Shown here piece by piece: positions 22,640-34,391 of a stretch of 64,000 nucleotides of DNA. The stretch's first letter is position 1. The number at the start of each line of letters is the position of its first letter. The translations under genes and the position numbers were made by a program. The notes beneath the pieces were generated by a model, which did no database searches, was not told where the DNA came from, and worked only from the letters and a program-made list of their open reading frames with translations. The DNA is from Benincasa hispida (lineage: Eukaryota > Streptophyta > Magnoliopsida > Cucurbitales > Cucurbitaceae), in contig NC_052357.1 in the NCBI RefSeq assembly GCF_009727055.1, positions 8,565,742-8,629,741 of the forward strand, read 5' to 3'.

Positions 22640-23239
22640 GAGCTTGATCGCCAACATAATTAATGGACTGCTCTGATCTGACATTCGTAGTGCGTTAGTC
22701 CTTTTCTGAATCTCTTCTACTAACGGCAGGGTAGGTGAAATGTTAACATCATCTTTTGGTTTTCCTGAGATATGCATTGATGCCTTCATTCCACCAACCT
22801 TGCTTTCATCCCACTATTATGGTTATCGTGTAGCCTCAATCGTGCAGTGACCGCATTCGTTTAATACCGCAACTTCTACATGGTGACCGCAATCGCTTGA
22901 CGATCACAACTTCTATGCGATGGACGCACGCGGTTTATCACCGACACACCTATGCGTTGATCGTATGCGTTCGCCTTTGCGATGGAGAGTTTCTCCGCAA
23001 GTGGTCGTCTATGCGGTAGCCCGACTTCTGCATTTGCGTCCACTTCCTACATTAGCTACAAAAATAGACAATTGAACGCATAATAATGCATAATAGTGGG
23101 TTAGCCGAGATTCTCAATGTTGAATGCCGCAAACTCATTTTCTCATGAATTCTTAACATAATTGCCAGATATTCTGCTTAACATCCCTTATAATTCTAAA
23201 TAAAAGGCCTAAGATGACATGTATTTCTGCATGTCATCA

Positions 23240-23820
23240 ATGAACATAAGTCATAGTTCTACTATGATTGAGTCTTCTCTTCTAAAGAGAAGTTGTGGCC
23301 ACTATGTTCAAGCCCTAGAATCAGCCCTTAAGGGAGCAATCTCTCTACTTATCCCTACTTCAGGAAAGGAGTGAATTCCATATTGTGGATTGAGTTCCCA
23401 GCTCCTAGATCAGACAAGTCCCCAAAAAGGTAGGCATGTTGAGTTGGCAATCTGGCCACTCTCACCCATACTAATCAAAGGACCGCCCTCAAAGGCAGGA
23501 GTTTACAAAACACTCAAGCTTGAGGTCGTGTCACCTATGGTCGTTTAGGTGAGATGCAAGTCTTTAGTATCCATAGTGTCACCAGGATTAGGTATCCTAC
23601 CTTAATCTTTATACTACAGACTGATTTAGGTTATCACTTAAGACATGATCCACTTGTATATTACATATATATGCTTAAGTTCACATAAGATAACCAATGA
23701 GCTTTGTTTATTGGATATGAGTAAATGCCAGAATTAAATAACACTTATTTTATTCATTGAACAATGTGTATCTTTACAAAACAATGAGACTTCGGGAGAA
23801 TTAGGACACCAATCCTAACA
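23240..23820 (-). repeat. T2 3' LTR, proximal piece
   Basis: This continues the LTR from 5123 after T3 and matches about 35930-36660. On the minus strand the LTR start TGTTAGGATTGGTGTCC lies at 23820. Relative to the 5' LTR, a segment of about 130 bases around 36260-36390 is missing here. Confidence 0.85.
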
Positions 23821-23835
23821 ATCTCCCACTTGTCC
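23821..23835 (-). other. T2 polypurine tract
   Basis: The minus strand reads GGACAAGTGGGAGAT immediately before the LTR, the typical copia plus-strand primer. Confidence 0.75.
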
Positions 23836-23926
23836 TAATGACTCGGGAGATTAATGTACAATACAATATAAAAATGTACAATATACAATAAACTAGAGCA
23901 TACCTCAGTATCATCTCCCACTTGCC

Positions 23927-24246
23927 CTAGACAAGATGCCGCATGTCCCGTAGACCCAGACTCTCCAAGTGACCCTCGAACACATTAGCCGTGAGGACCT
24001 TTGTAAAAGGATCAGCAGCGTTGTGCTTCGATGCGATCTGCTCGACTATCACATCACCGCGACGCACAATCTCCCTGATTAGGTGATATTTTCGTTCTAT
24101 GTGCTTACCTCGACGATGACTCTAAGAATCCTTCGAATTTGCCACAGCCCGTTGTTATCACAATAAATAGTGATAGGCAAATCCATATTTGGAACAACTT
24201 CCAAATCTGTAAGGAACTTCCTCAGCCAAATAGCCTCTTTAGCTGC
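23927..24246 (-). pseudogene. T2 pol, C-terminal end of RNase H
   Basis: Reading from 24246 downwards, AAKEAIWLRKFLTDLEVVPN and ITIYCDNNG are followed, after a frame change near 24120, by HIERKYHLIREIVRRGDVIV, SKHNAADPFTK and the C-terminal GLRDMRHLV with a stop at 23927-23929. This is the copia RNase H end. It joins the piece at 25908 across solo LTR S2. Confidence 0.82.
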
Positions 24247-25907
24247 TGATAACAGGCAGAAATGCACGTTATCATAGTGCTAAGTTCTTAAACAATGTTG
24301 GATTGCGTTGATGAAATATGTTAAATTGCGTCTATTAAGCATAAATTCTATAATATTACGGTCGCATCCAACGCATTAGAATAGTTGATCTTTATATTTT
24401 TGTACAGAATATGCATTAACACAATGCAAAGATTGCGAACATAAGAATTCATTGGTCGAGTGCAACTTCACCGCAAGGCTTTGCGTTGATCGTGCACGCA
24501 CACATTCGCTCGAGAAGGATCATCGCAACTTGGTCAGTGCAACATGGTGGGCGCATCCGAGTGAAAGGATAATTAAGAGCGATGGGACAGAAAGCTGATG
24601 ACAGTCGGATCCAAATTAAGTTGACAACCGATAACGGTCACAAAGTACATTCAGCTTTATCGGTGACAATTATCCGGCGCATCAATCAGGAATTAAAGCT
24701 GTCCCATCTGTACAACCAGGAGAGAAAAGCCGCCTTTTACCATGGATGCCTTATAAATACTAAGTGCATTCTTAAAAAAAGGGGTTCACCACTTTAACAA
24801 TCTTTGGTTCCACAAGTTCACGCCTCTGTCCATAGTTTTCTTTCATTTTAAGGCAGATGCGAGGAATGCCAGTAGATCATTCCGGTAAGCTTGGGAGAGT
24901 ACCAGAAGCTTCAAAAATAGAAAGAGGGCCGATGCCTGCGGAAGCGGGAACATCTTTAGAACAGAATAGAGATTTCAGTGTAAAAAGCCTCGGTTAGCAA
25001 GGAATTGCTACTAGGCTCTCTACCCTTACTTTCCATTGTCATTTTGTACTCAACTCATTTATAAAAATGGATTTTCCTTCTCTATATTTGTTCACTCTCT
25101 GTTATTCACGCATGAGTAGCTAAATTAGTTAAATGGGTTGAGAAGCATTTAGCTAGCACAACTAAGGAATCTTCATTCTTGCAATTATCTTGTTTATGTA
25201 TCCTTCATTCGTCCATTAGAGATACTCGGGAGGGTAGTCTAAGGACAGGATCTAGAATTGGGAAGGTCAAGTTAGAATCTAGGTTTAGAAGAACCAGATT
25301 AGGACGTATAAACGAGAGATAGGCGCTTAGAAATGAGCACTATTTGTTATCAACGCATCGCATGCATCTCAGAGATAAGATATGATTGTATGTGGTCACC
25401 TTGCTTTCATGCATTTTGCATCAACACATAAGACAAAAGTAGAAACTTAGGGATAAGCTCTATAGACACTTTGCATTCAACACATGCGTCATAGACTTAG
25501 AAGCATCAGATTTACATTGGAAAATGACTTGTTATGCATGATTGTAACATGATCGCATAGTGTGACGCATTCCCGAGTAACGCTAGCTAAAGATCTTCTC
25601 AACCCGTTCATCGCATACTCATTGCATCTATCAACGCAACTATCTTTCTCAAATTCGCCACCTTTATTATTTCTTTTTCATCAATGCACACTACAACCCA
25701 AACACTTTATTTATTTATTCGGTTACCGTAAAGTCTTTATAAAAATTACTAATGCAATCTGTTTTCACAAGTCCCTGTGTTCGACCCTGGACTTACCAGG
25801 AAACTCAGAGGAATTTACACTTGAATTCTGCTGGGGAAACTTGAGTGCACAACGTAAATCCATCAACGCATATCATCCATATTTCCACCACATAATCACA
25901 AGCATTA
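24247..25907 (+). mobile_element. S2: solo gypsy LTR, plus orientation
   Basis: The 1,661-base LTR starts TGATAACAGGCAGAAATGCA and ends CAAGCATTA, and matches the T4 5' LTR (57238-58899). It splits the T2 RNase H between VACEASN and AAKEAIW. The flanks GCTGC (24242-24246) and GATGC (25908-25912) are a target duplication with one mismatch. Internal sequence is gone, consistent with LTR-LTR recombination. Confidence 0.85.
24752..24759 (+). promoter_or_regulatory. TATA box of S2 LTR
   Basis: TATAAATA precedes CTAAGTGCATTC, as in the T5 and T4 LTRs. Confidence 0.55.
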
Positions 25908-27100
25908 GATGCTTCACAAGCCACTACGTATTCAGCTTCCATAGTGGAGTTCGCTATGCATCCTTGCTTGATACTTTGCCAAACTACAGCCCCTCCATTC
26001 AAAGTAAACACTGACCCCGATGTCGATTTGTGAGAATTTCGATTGGTCTGAAAGTCAGAGTCCGTGTATCCTATAAGGATTAGAGCCTTATCTCCATACA
26101 TAAGCATGTAGTCCCTCGTTCTCCGAAGATACTTGAGGATCGTCTTGACCGCTGTCTAGTGATCAAATCTTGAATTGGACTGATACCGACTGACAATCCT
26201 TACTGTATAGCAAATGTCGGGTTTGGTACACAACATTGCATACATCAAGCTTCCTACAGCAGAAGCATAGGGAATCTGTCTCATCTCCTCAACCTCTTGA
26301 GGTATCTTAGGACATTGATCTTTAGACAGAACGATTCCATGCCTGAAAGGTAACAAACCCCTCTTAGAATCCTACATCCTGTACCTGATCAACATTTGAT
26401 CAATGTACAATGCCTGAGACAGGGCTAACCGTTTGTTCTTACGATCCCGAATGATCTGGATCTGAGAACATACTGTGCCTCATCCAAATCTTTCATTTGG
26501 AACTAGGCAGCTAACCAACTCTTAATGTCAGTCAAATATCCTACATCATTCCCAATGAGTAGGATATCATCCACATACAGTACCAGGAAAGCTACTGAGC
26601 AGTTGATGATCTTCTTGTAAACACAAGGCTCATCAATGTTCTGGTCAAAACCAAACGACTTGACAGCAGTGTCAAATCTGATGTTCCAAGATCGAAATGC
26701 TTGTTTCAGCTCATAAATGGACCTATTAAGCTTGCAAACTCTTTGCTCTTGATCTGGAACTACGAATCCATTCGGTTGAGTCATATAGAGTTCTCCTTAA
26801 GATTACCATTCAGAAAGGAGTCTTGACATCCATTTGCCATATTTCATAATCATAAAATGTGGCTATGGACAGGAGAATCCTGATAGACTTTAGCATGACA
26901 ACAGGTGAGAAAGTTTCCTCATAGTCAACTCCCTCAACCTGGGTATAACCCTTTGCCATGAGTCTAGCCTTAAAGGTTTGCACCTTTCCATCTACACCTC
27001 TCTTTCGCTTATAGATCCACTTACACCCAATAGGTTTGACCCCATTAGGTGGATCAACAAGCTCTCAGACATTATTGAAGTACATAGACTCCATTTCCTA
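25908..27100 (-). pseudogene. T2 reverse transcriptase and RNase H N-terminal part
   Basis: On the minus strand the copia RT appears as [79 protein letters not shown] and the catalytic YVDD in FLVLYVDDILLIGND (about 26560). RNase H follows with GYTDSDFQTNRNSHKSTSGS and IANSTMEAEYVVACEASN, so the D and E residues are still visible. Stops replace residues before NGNLKE and before MTQPNGF, and the stretch 26160-26500 is frameshifted. It would have copied element RNA into DNA. Confidence 0.85.
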
Positions 27101-28339
27101 GTTCATGGCCTCAACCCATTCATCTTTGTCAACATCCTCCATTGCTTTCTTAAAAGACAATGACTCCTCGACCCCATCATTCGTAATGACGTTTTGGGCT
27201 TCAGTCAAACCTATGTAGCGATCCGGTGGGTTCATAACCTTCCCACTACGTCGAGGCAATCTCAACTCTTGAGCTGGTTGACTAGACATCCCGACCTCAA
27301 CAACTCTTGTTGATCTGTCGGCCTGTTCAACAACTCTTGTTGAACCCTCAGTAGTCTCAGTCTCACTTGCGATCTCACGTAAAACGAGCTTACTTCGTGG
27401 CTTATGATCCCTCATGTGATCTTCTTCCAAGAAGATAGCATTAGTGGAAACAAACACTTTGTTCTCACTTGGATCATAGAAGTATCCTCCTCTCCTTTCC
27501 TTGGGGTAGCCTACAAAGAGGCAAACCTTCGAACGCAGTTCCAACTTCTTTAGGTTAGTCGCTAGCACATGTGTCAGACAGCCCCAAATCCTGAAGTGGC
27601 GTAAACTACCTTTATGGCCTCTCCATAACTCAATAGGTGTTTTAGAAACACTTTTTGAGGGAACGTTGTTCATGATATAACATGCAGTCTGCACTGCATA
27701 TCCCCAAAACGAGTCTGGAAGATGAGCATAACTCATCATAGACCGAACCATGTCTAACAAGGTCCTATTTCTCCTTTCTGATACACTATTCTACTGAGGT
27801 GTACTTGGGGCCGAGAGTTGGGACACAATCCCATGTTCTATCATATAGTTCTGGAATTGGAGGTCCATATACTCTCCACCACGATCAGATCGTAGTGTTT
27901 TTATCTTCTTACTTAACAAGTTCTCAACTTCAACCTTATACTCCTTGAACTTGTCAAGGGCTTCAGAGTTACATTGCATTAGGAAGAGATACCCAAACCT
28001 TGAATAATCATCTATGAAAGAGATGAAATATTCATACCCACCTCGAGCTCTTACATTCATCAGACCACAGTGGTCTGAATGTACAAGCTCCGAGGCTTCC
28101 TTGGCTCTGTAAAATTTTCCAGTAAAAGGTCGTCTGGTCATCTTGCCTTCGAGACATGATTCACATACCGGTAAGAAGTTTTCTTCTAAATTCTTTAGAA
28201 GTACACTTTTCACCAATTTCTCAATCTTATTGAGGTTGATGTGACCTAACCTAAGATGCCAAAGATGGGCATTTTCCTTTGGAGAAACCTTTGGTCTTTT
28301 AGCTGTCGTTGCCGTACTGAACATTTTAGTGTTAAACAA
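27098..28339 (-). pseudogene. T2 integrase with GAG-pre-integrase domain
   Basis: The frame from 28339 shows the pre-integrase zinc domain (HLWHLRLGHINLNKIEKL, CESCLEGKM), then the catalytic core with SDHCG, FISFIDDYSRFGYL and LRSDRGGEYMD. After a TAG at 27788-27790 it continues NSVSERRNRTLLDMVRSMMS, giving the D,D,E residues. IELWRGHKGSLRHFRIWGCL and VCLFVGYPKERRGGYFYDPS end the integrase. The TAG stands where the family has glutamine. Two long open stretches (182 and 220 codons) make it the best-preserved integrase here. Confidence 0.88.
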
Positions 28340-28350
28340 GGCTTTTATGA

Positions 28351-28848
28351 CTAATGCCTTAGTATATATAAGTTATTTTCTATCGAACCATAACCAATCT
28401 CCATTCCATTCTTGAAAATAAATACTTTATTCTCAGAAAAGGAGATGGTATAGCCTTGTTCAATGAGACAAGAAACCAAGATTAAGTTTCTCTTAATATG
28501 AGGAACTACAAAAACATTATCCAGTAACAGATAACGTTTCTTGTCAACAAATAACTTCAGCCTACATATAGCAATAGCTGAAACAACCTCACCATTACCG
28601 ACTCGAAGAGTCATCTCTCCCTGTGGCAACGTTTTCCAGGAACTAAATCCTTGGTAAGAGAAATTGACATGATTGGTAGCATCTGAATCAAGGATCCAGG
28701 CAGAATCATCATTCTCTACCAGACATGTCTCCAAGACCAATAAGTTATATTTACTATCTTGTCTCCTCTTTTGGAGAGTAGTGAGATGGAGGTCGTTTGC
28801 CATGAAATTCGTTTCACACGATTCTTTCCACTGTAATAAATTAGTCAT
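28351..28848 (-). pseudogene. T2 gag C-terminus/protease, joined directly to the leader
   Basis: The 165-codon frame runs MTNLLQWKESCETNFMAND, SAWILDSDATNHVNFS, LRVGNGEVVSAIAICRLKLF and PHIKRNLILVSCLIEQGY. The motif is the copia aspartic protease, but the usual DSGA is DSDA, which should abolish activity. The frame begins directly at the end of sequence that, in the related copy T8, is untranslated leader ending just before the gag start codon. Most of gag, including the capsid, is therefore deleted. Confidence 0.82.
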
Positions 28849-28859
28849 TTTTTAAAAGC

Positions 28860-30021
28860 TTTAAATGAAAATACTAACGAGTTACTAAAAAGAAAAATAC
28901 ATTGACCTATGTTAGGTTTTAAGCAAATACCCGTTGTAAAGAAAAACAACATCCAATAAGGTTTTAGCAAAACTAACATTAACCCCATGTGACATCTAGT
29001 TTCGCAATGACGCTTCAAAGGTTTAGGACAAAAGCTGCCGAAGGGAGGTCAGTTATCCCTCCTCTGAATTGAGAAGATCTCAACCAGTCATTAATACCAG
29101 AACAACTCTTGTTCCTATAACGACAAGCCATCATTGATTTGACCAAGAGATCATCAGCTTACTTAATAATCTCCCGTAAGTGTGACCCACCATTTCAAGC
29201 CCTAGAGGTCCGTCCCAAAAGGCCAATCTGAAGGGAAAAATCCGATTGGGGCAAAACCTAAGGTGACCCTATCCATTTCTGGAGTTCACCTTGATATTGA
29301 CCAACTGCACAAAACCCATCCGAAGGGAGGCCACATCGAAGGCGACTCAAGGGCGTACATAATGATCTCACAGTGTGAACCAATGACAGAGACCATAGGA
29401 CGTGTTGGCACACACCCTTCACCCACTTACTATAAATACTCTCTCCACCACCTTGATATTGATTCATGCAAACACCATCCGAAGGGGGATGCATCCTAGG
29501 GCATCTCGAGGCCAAGCATGAGTCTCACGGTGTGAACATACAGGGAGAAACGTGAGTGGAATCATAGACATATCTGATACACCTCCTCCTCCCACTGAGT
29601 ATTTTATAACCTAGGGTTTAGCTAACTTAGAAAAAACACGGCTAAGGATTTTAACTAAGTGACTTTTAGGTTTTCCTAAGAGTAACATTTACCTCGGATA
29701 GTTGAACAACTTTTGATCATCATCCATTAAACTCTTTAACGAAGTCTTTGCCCAAAATGTCGCATGCTTGTTGAAAATCTATCTAATTCACCTTTCCAGG
29801 TAGGTTCCCAGGTAGGGGTGTTACGTTTTCGTCAACTTAAGAACCCCAGCCTAGCCAGAACCTGCCTTAGACAAAAGGTCCCTTATAGATAGGTTTACAA
29901 TAAATTTAATCTTTTATTCAACCAATTTAATCCTATTAAACCGATTTTAAAAGATTAAACTAGGTTACTAAACTCTTTAGAACCATTTGAACTTAGGTCT
30001 ATCTCAATCTAATTTTAAAAC
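28860..30021 (-). other. T2 leader (untranslated), part 2, with internal direct repeats
   Basis: This is homologous, inverted, to about 53300-54360 upstream of the T8 gag. It contains a repeated block (TTGATATTGA ... CATCCGAAGGG) at about 29290-29340 and 29452-29490, with a related CCGAAGGGAGG at about 29038. No gene is seen. Confidence 0.65.
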
Positions 30022-30806
30022 TATCACACCCCGCTCCAGATTACCCTCTTAACTTGGATGGAATGGTGACTACAGTAGTTACCAACCCTTTTGCTGGCAC
30101 TTACTGCCTAACTAACCTGTTAAATTCTGCTCAAACCCTGAATACATACATATCATTGATATACGAACATATTAACTTAGAACCTAACACATTTACATTA
30201 CAGGGTTTCACAACATTGTCCATACATGAATATTACAACTTAGTGAGCCTCATCTAGAATATTAGTCATTAGACAGATACATGTGTACTAACTAATACAG
30301 GTCTTCAATTACACTTCCTTCAACCTGTTTCTTTGAGTGGCAGAGCAACAGCAGAAAAGTCTTTTAGAAACTGACCGCTACCTGAAAGGAAAACATTTGA
30401 AAACGTGAGCTAGAAGCCCAGTGAGGGACTTAATAAAAACATAAATCTCATGCTTAAACTGAAAGCTCGAAAACATAATACTAGAACTAAAATATGCCAA
30501 GCAAACATGTACTTAAAACCTTTAAAACCATTGTATCTGAAACCTGAATCTTAATTGAGAACGAACATTCTTTACTCTAATTCTCAATGCCAAACCATGG
30601 CTAGATGAGACCTCTACTTCGACCTTTTCATACTAAACTATAGCTAGGAGGGATCCCTACTTCGATCTCTTTAAATATACCGATGGGCATCTCAAGCATC
30701 TTCCTTTAAACATAAATATTGATAACTACTCTTAAACACCATTAAACATCATTATTCCCTAGTTGAGAACGAGCATACATCGCTCTAGCTCCCAATGTCT
30801 GTTATT

Positions 30807-31163
30807 GGCCAAGAGACCCATACTTCGGTCTCCCTTTGCTGGTATATAGCCTAGAGGACCCATACTTCGGCCTCCCTTTGCTGGTATATGGCCTAGGAGA
30901 CCCATACTTCGGCCTCCCTTTGCTAGTATATGGCCTAGGAGACCCATACTTCGGCCTCTCATTAATAACTACCTACGTGCACATGGAGTTTTCTATATAG
31001 CGTCAACACCTTAGGTACATTTATGTTATCGGCCAAGAGACCCATACTTCGGCCTCTCTTTGCTGGTTTATGGCCTAGGAGACCCATACTTCGACCTCTC
31101 ATTAATAACTACCTACGTGCACATGGAGTTTTCTATGTACCGTCAACACCTTAGGTACATTTA
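30807..31163. repeat. Minisatellite inside S3 (about 42-base unit plus higher-order copy)
   Basis: Four successive units contain GAGACCCATACTTCGG, CTCCCTTTGCTGGTATATGG and so on. A segment with TAACTACCTACGTGCACATG and the following 50 bases then recurs after about 147 bases together with two more units. Confidence 0.8.
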
Positions 31164-31883
31164 TTCAGATGCCTTCCTTACCTTTAGTATCCGGCTCACT
31201 TAAGCTATCAAGTTCTCGAAGAGCATTAAAAGAATAGTTCTCAAATATAGTATAGAAAACTCTTTAGGATACTTTATCTACCTTCAGTGTCCTTTTTCAT
31301 TATGTTTAGGAATATCAACGCATGTACTTTGACAACCTTAAGTATTTAAAACATAATACATCAAGCTTCATTCAACCTTAGCTTAACTCTAATGCATGCT
31401 TCAACTTTGTAAAATAAGTTGGCTTAAATCATGTTGAACTAGCTCGCAAAACCATTAGCATGCGTTAGACACGGATGACATACTTGAAAAACTCATGTAT
31501 TAGTAAACATCATGAAAATGGAGTTACTAAAACATGCTGAAAGTATATGGACAAGATAACATACTTAAATCATGTCAATTTCCATGGAAAACATGCTTTA
31601 CTTAGCATGAGAAATAGCTTCAAACATAGGTTGCTTGGCACTTCATATAAACACTTAGCATGATAAATAACTTCAAAGAAATCATGGTTTCTAAATCATT
31701 AAAGCATTAAATTATCACATAGTCACTCACAACTCGTTGGCCTCTTAATGGGTTATACGCCTCTCCTAGCTCTTCTTGGCCTGAAAGGACATAATTCCCG
31801 GTTAAACTACTTAAAATTCTTAGCAAAAATACCTCAAATAGTTCATTTACTAATGGAACTTTCATCATCAAAGACAACTTTAC

Positions 31884-32085
31884 TAGCGAGATCCTCATCA
31901 GTGAGATCCTCATCATGAGCGAGATCCTCATTATGAGCGAGATCGAGCTTTTCTTTAACAAAACTTCCATCCTAGCAATACTCACCATACCAACGATATT
32001 CAACCCAATTTCTAGCGAGATCCTCAGCATAAAATTATTGAGATTTCCTTCATAAGCGAGATCCTCATTCTCTATATCTCGCTAT
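31884..32085. repeat. GCGAGATCCTCAT short repeat inside S3
   Basis: About six copies of (A/T)GCGAGATCCTCAT occur with irregular spacing of 18-60 bases. Confidence 0.75.
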
Positions 32086-32854
32086 AACTCTCCACGGTGA
32101 GCTGTTTGCTTGTTCTTCTCAAGCAGCTGTGTGCTTATGTACAGATTCTCTGTTACAAATTAAAAAATTCATAACTCAAAATCCAGACCTCTTTTGAAGA
32201 AACTTCCTTCTACAAACATGTTTAGAATTGAGTCTTGCTTACCTTAAAATTTCAGCCAAAAATTCTTTATAGTTTGGCCTAGAGCTTCCAATCTTCACCT
32301 CGGGCCCTGATTAACCCGAGATTCTGCCTTCTTTGCACTTTCTTTACTTCTTGTTCTTCTTCTCCTGAAATCTTTCTCTGGCAAGACAACCTCAAAAACT
32401 AGATTCTTTCCGCCTTCAAATGGCACCGATTTCACTAAATTTGCTCAAGTAGATTGTCGAAACCAAGCTTTCGAAGTTCTTCTTCCTTTTAATCTTCCTG
32501 CCGCCTCCCGAGTTCAAGGATTAACCGCCATGTCACCCCATATTTAGTGCCTCCAGCCAAACCAATAAGTGAGTTTCCTTATTTAATATGTTTTTCTCTT
32601 TTTTTTCCCTTCTCAATAACTCCTATAAATGACATGTATTTTCACTTATTGGATATTTAATATATCATTCCTTTGGCTAAACATACTTGTTTAGGAAACT
32701 TAGAATTTGGGGTTTACACTTAGCTACACAAGAGCTTATTTCTTCTTGCTTCCATCCTCTATCCCTCCTAAAACATGGCTTCATTCAACTCATTAGAAGA
32801 CATCACATTACTCACTCTTACTTAAAGTAATTAGGGTTCGGGTTTTACAAAAAC

Positions 32855-34375
32855 CCTTTTAAAAAGCTTGAGTTCACCCTAAGTCTGCATGCAACTCTAA
32901 GTTATTGATTTTAGGCCTAATTTCCTTTATAACACTTATAAACGAAAACAACCACAATGCTAAGCTAATACATGCAAGGCATTCATAATGCTTATAAATG
33001 GCCTAAGTGTCATGCTCAATGAATAGTCCATTCATTGCTACTTCTTTTATATAACTTATACAAAACAACAATGAAATAAGCAAAATATACTTCCATTCAC
33101 CCTTAGACTATAACAATTATAATAAAAGGATGATGCATGATAATGCTCACTGCATGCAAAATATAACTCTTATATTTCATGATGCATGCGAATGTTTTCA
33201 AGTAATTTCTTCATGCTCGATTATAACATTTATAATACATGATGCAAGAATAATTGCACAACCTTTCTTGCATCAACCTAAGGTGGGTTTATAACTATAT
33301 GATAAACACTTTGACATATAAGCACCATACATCACATGTATAAGCAATAAAAGTTAATGAATCGGGTAAAATTGCCTTAAAACACAAAAAAAAAGCTAAC
33401 TATTACAAAGACAAGGAGTCTTTGATTCAAATAGGCGATCCGAGTCTTGAACCACTCGGCAAAGCATCGCTTCTCTAACCATCCATCGTGTACTAAGCAC
33501 CCCGCGATCGTCTACACAATAAAACAAAATCTTTGCTCTATCACTTGCCAGCGCTCCTAGAGTTAAACGATCGTTTAGCATTTCTATACGATTGTCTAGA
33601 TAAATCCAAATGATAATTTAGTTATTACTACACAATCGTGTACCTTTACTAAGCGATGAAGCTTGAAGTATACGATCGCTTAGCGCGCTCCGCTCTGCAC
33701 CTGCCTTCTGCGATCGTCTAAGCGACTACGATGTCGCAAGCACCATCACCTAAGCGATCGTTCAACTAGCATCTCTGTATCGCATACGCACAATCGCATA
33801 GGTAGTAACTAAGCGATGAAGCTTGCTAACTACACAATCGTCTAGCGCGCGCATTCTACTAAATGATGAGTATCACATGCTCCCACTATGATCGCCTACC
33901 TCCAGCGCCTACGCGCAACCAACGCTACACGATATGGTAAATGATTTACCCCATCGCTTAGCATTAGCATCATTTAGAAAATACTACACGATCGTCTAGA
34001 ATGAAAAATCTAAACGATCGCTTAGCAAAATCCCTACGATCGTTTACCTGAGGCTACATGATCCGATTAACACTTGATCTTCTTCTTTGTTGAGAACTGC
34101 ATCACCATCGCCGAAGCTTCAACACGAACGACTCGACGAACACGAACTTTTCGAATTACAGACTCAATTGCAAAGTTAATTTCGCCCAAAAACACAGGGC
34201 CCTTACAATTAACACTTTGTAATACCGACAGATTTAACAAAAAGGCAATCAAACCCGAAACGTTCATCACATTCATCCACAAATGCAGAAAACGGTTAAC
34301 TACAAATGCAGAAACCCACCGTGACTGAAAAAAAAACGTTCAATTTAGATCTGTAATTTGGAATATCAGACAAGC
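32855..34375 (-). other. T2 leader, part 1
   Basis: This is untranslated sequence between the T2 primer site and the S3 insertion. The part 32855-33290 is homologous, inverted, to about 52828-53290 in T8. The rest carries the CGATCG array. Short open frames here show no family features. Confidence 0.65.
33440..34065. repeat. CGATCG palindrome array in the T2 leader
   Basis: More than a dozen degenerate copies of a palindromic site occur, core CGATCG flanked by TAAA/TTTA or CTAA/TTAG. TAAACGATCGTTTA at 33564-33577 is a perfect 14-base palindrome, and CTAAACGATCGCTTAG at about 34012 is a near-perfect 16-mer. Half-length copies such as ACGATCGTCTAG and GCGATCGTTCA fill the spaces. The same motif occurs in the T2 LTRs and, altered, in the minisatellite at 49013-49270. 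Confidence 0.8.
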
Positions 34376-34390
34376 TGGCACTGATACCAA
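34376..34390 (-). other. T2 primer-binding site (initiator tRNA-Met type)
   Basis: The minus strand reads TTGGTATCAGTGCCAG just inside the 5' LTR end CCTTCA, one base different from the common copia primer site TGGTATCAGAGC. Confidence 0.8.
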
Positions 34391-34391
34391 T

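Larger units (their letters stand above)
5124..23239 (-). mobile_element. T3: Ty3/gypsy-type (Athila/Tat-like) element with no visible coding region, minus strand
   Basis: T3 sits in the T2 3' LTR with target duplication ATGAA on both sides. On the minus strand its 5' LTR is 19297-23239, followed by a tRNA-Asp primer site (19274-19290), a short non-coding interior, a polypurine tract (9378-9412) and the 3' LTR (5124-9377). After removing T6, S1 and T5, the LTRs are about 1.6-2.1 kb and the interior only about 1.5 kb, without recognisable minus-strand gag or pol. It therefore resembles a LARD-type non-autonomous retrotransposon that would have depended on a related element's proteins. Confidence 0.8.
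19297..23239 (-). repeat. T3 5' LTR (hosts solo LTR S1)
   Basis: This matches the pieces of the LTR at 5124-9377. Its outer end carries a perfect 9-base inverted repeat GATGACATG/CATGTCATC (23213-23221 and 23230-23238) around TATTTCTG, absent in this full form from the other LTR. S1 is inserted at 19618-21480. Confidence 0.82.
30022..32849 (-). mobile_element. S3: solo LTR of a third retrotransposon family
   Basis: The block is flanked by the exact duplication AAAAC (30017-30021 and 32850-32854). On the minus strand it begins TGTAAAACCCGAACCC and ends GAGCGGGGTGTGATA, which looks like the LTR style of Ty3/gypsy chromovirus elements (from memory). It interrupts the T2 leader, which is uninterrupted in T8. 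It is 2,828 bases long, has no coding sequence and contains two tandem-repeat blocks. Confidence 0.82.

Noticed and set aside
25562..26014. 150-codon plus-strand open frame
   Set aside because: It spans the end of solo LTR S2 and the reverse complement of T2 RNase H, so it is a chance frame.
34067..34328. 84-codon plus-strand and 71-codon minus-strand frames in the T2 leader
   Set aside because: They overlap each other next to the primer site and show no gag features; the true gag is deleted.
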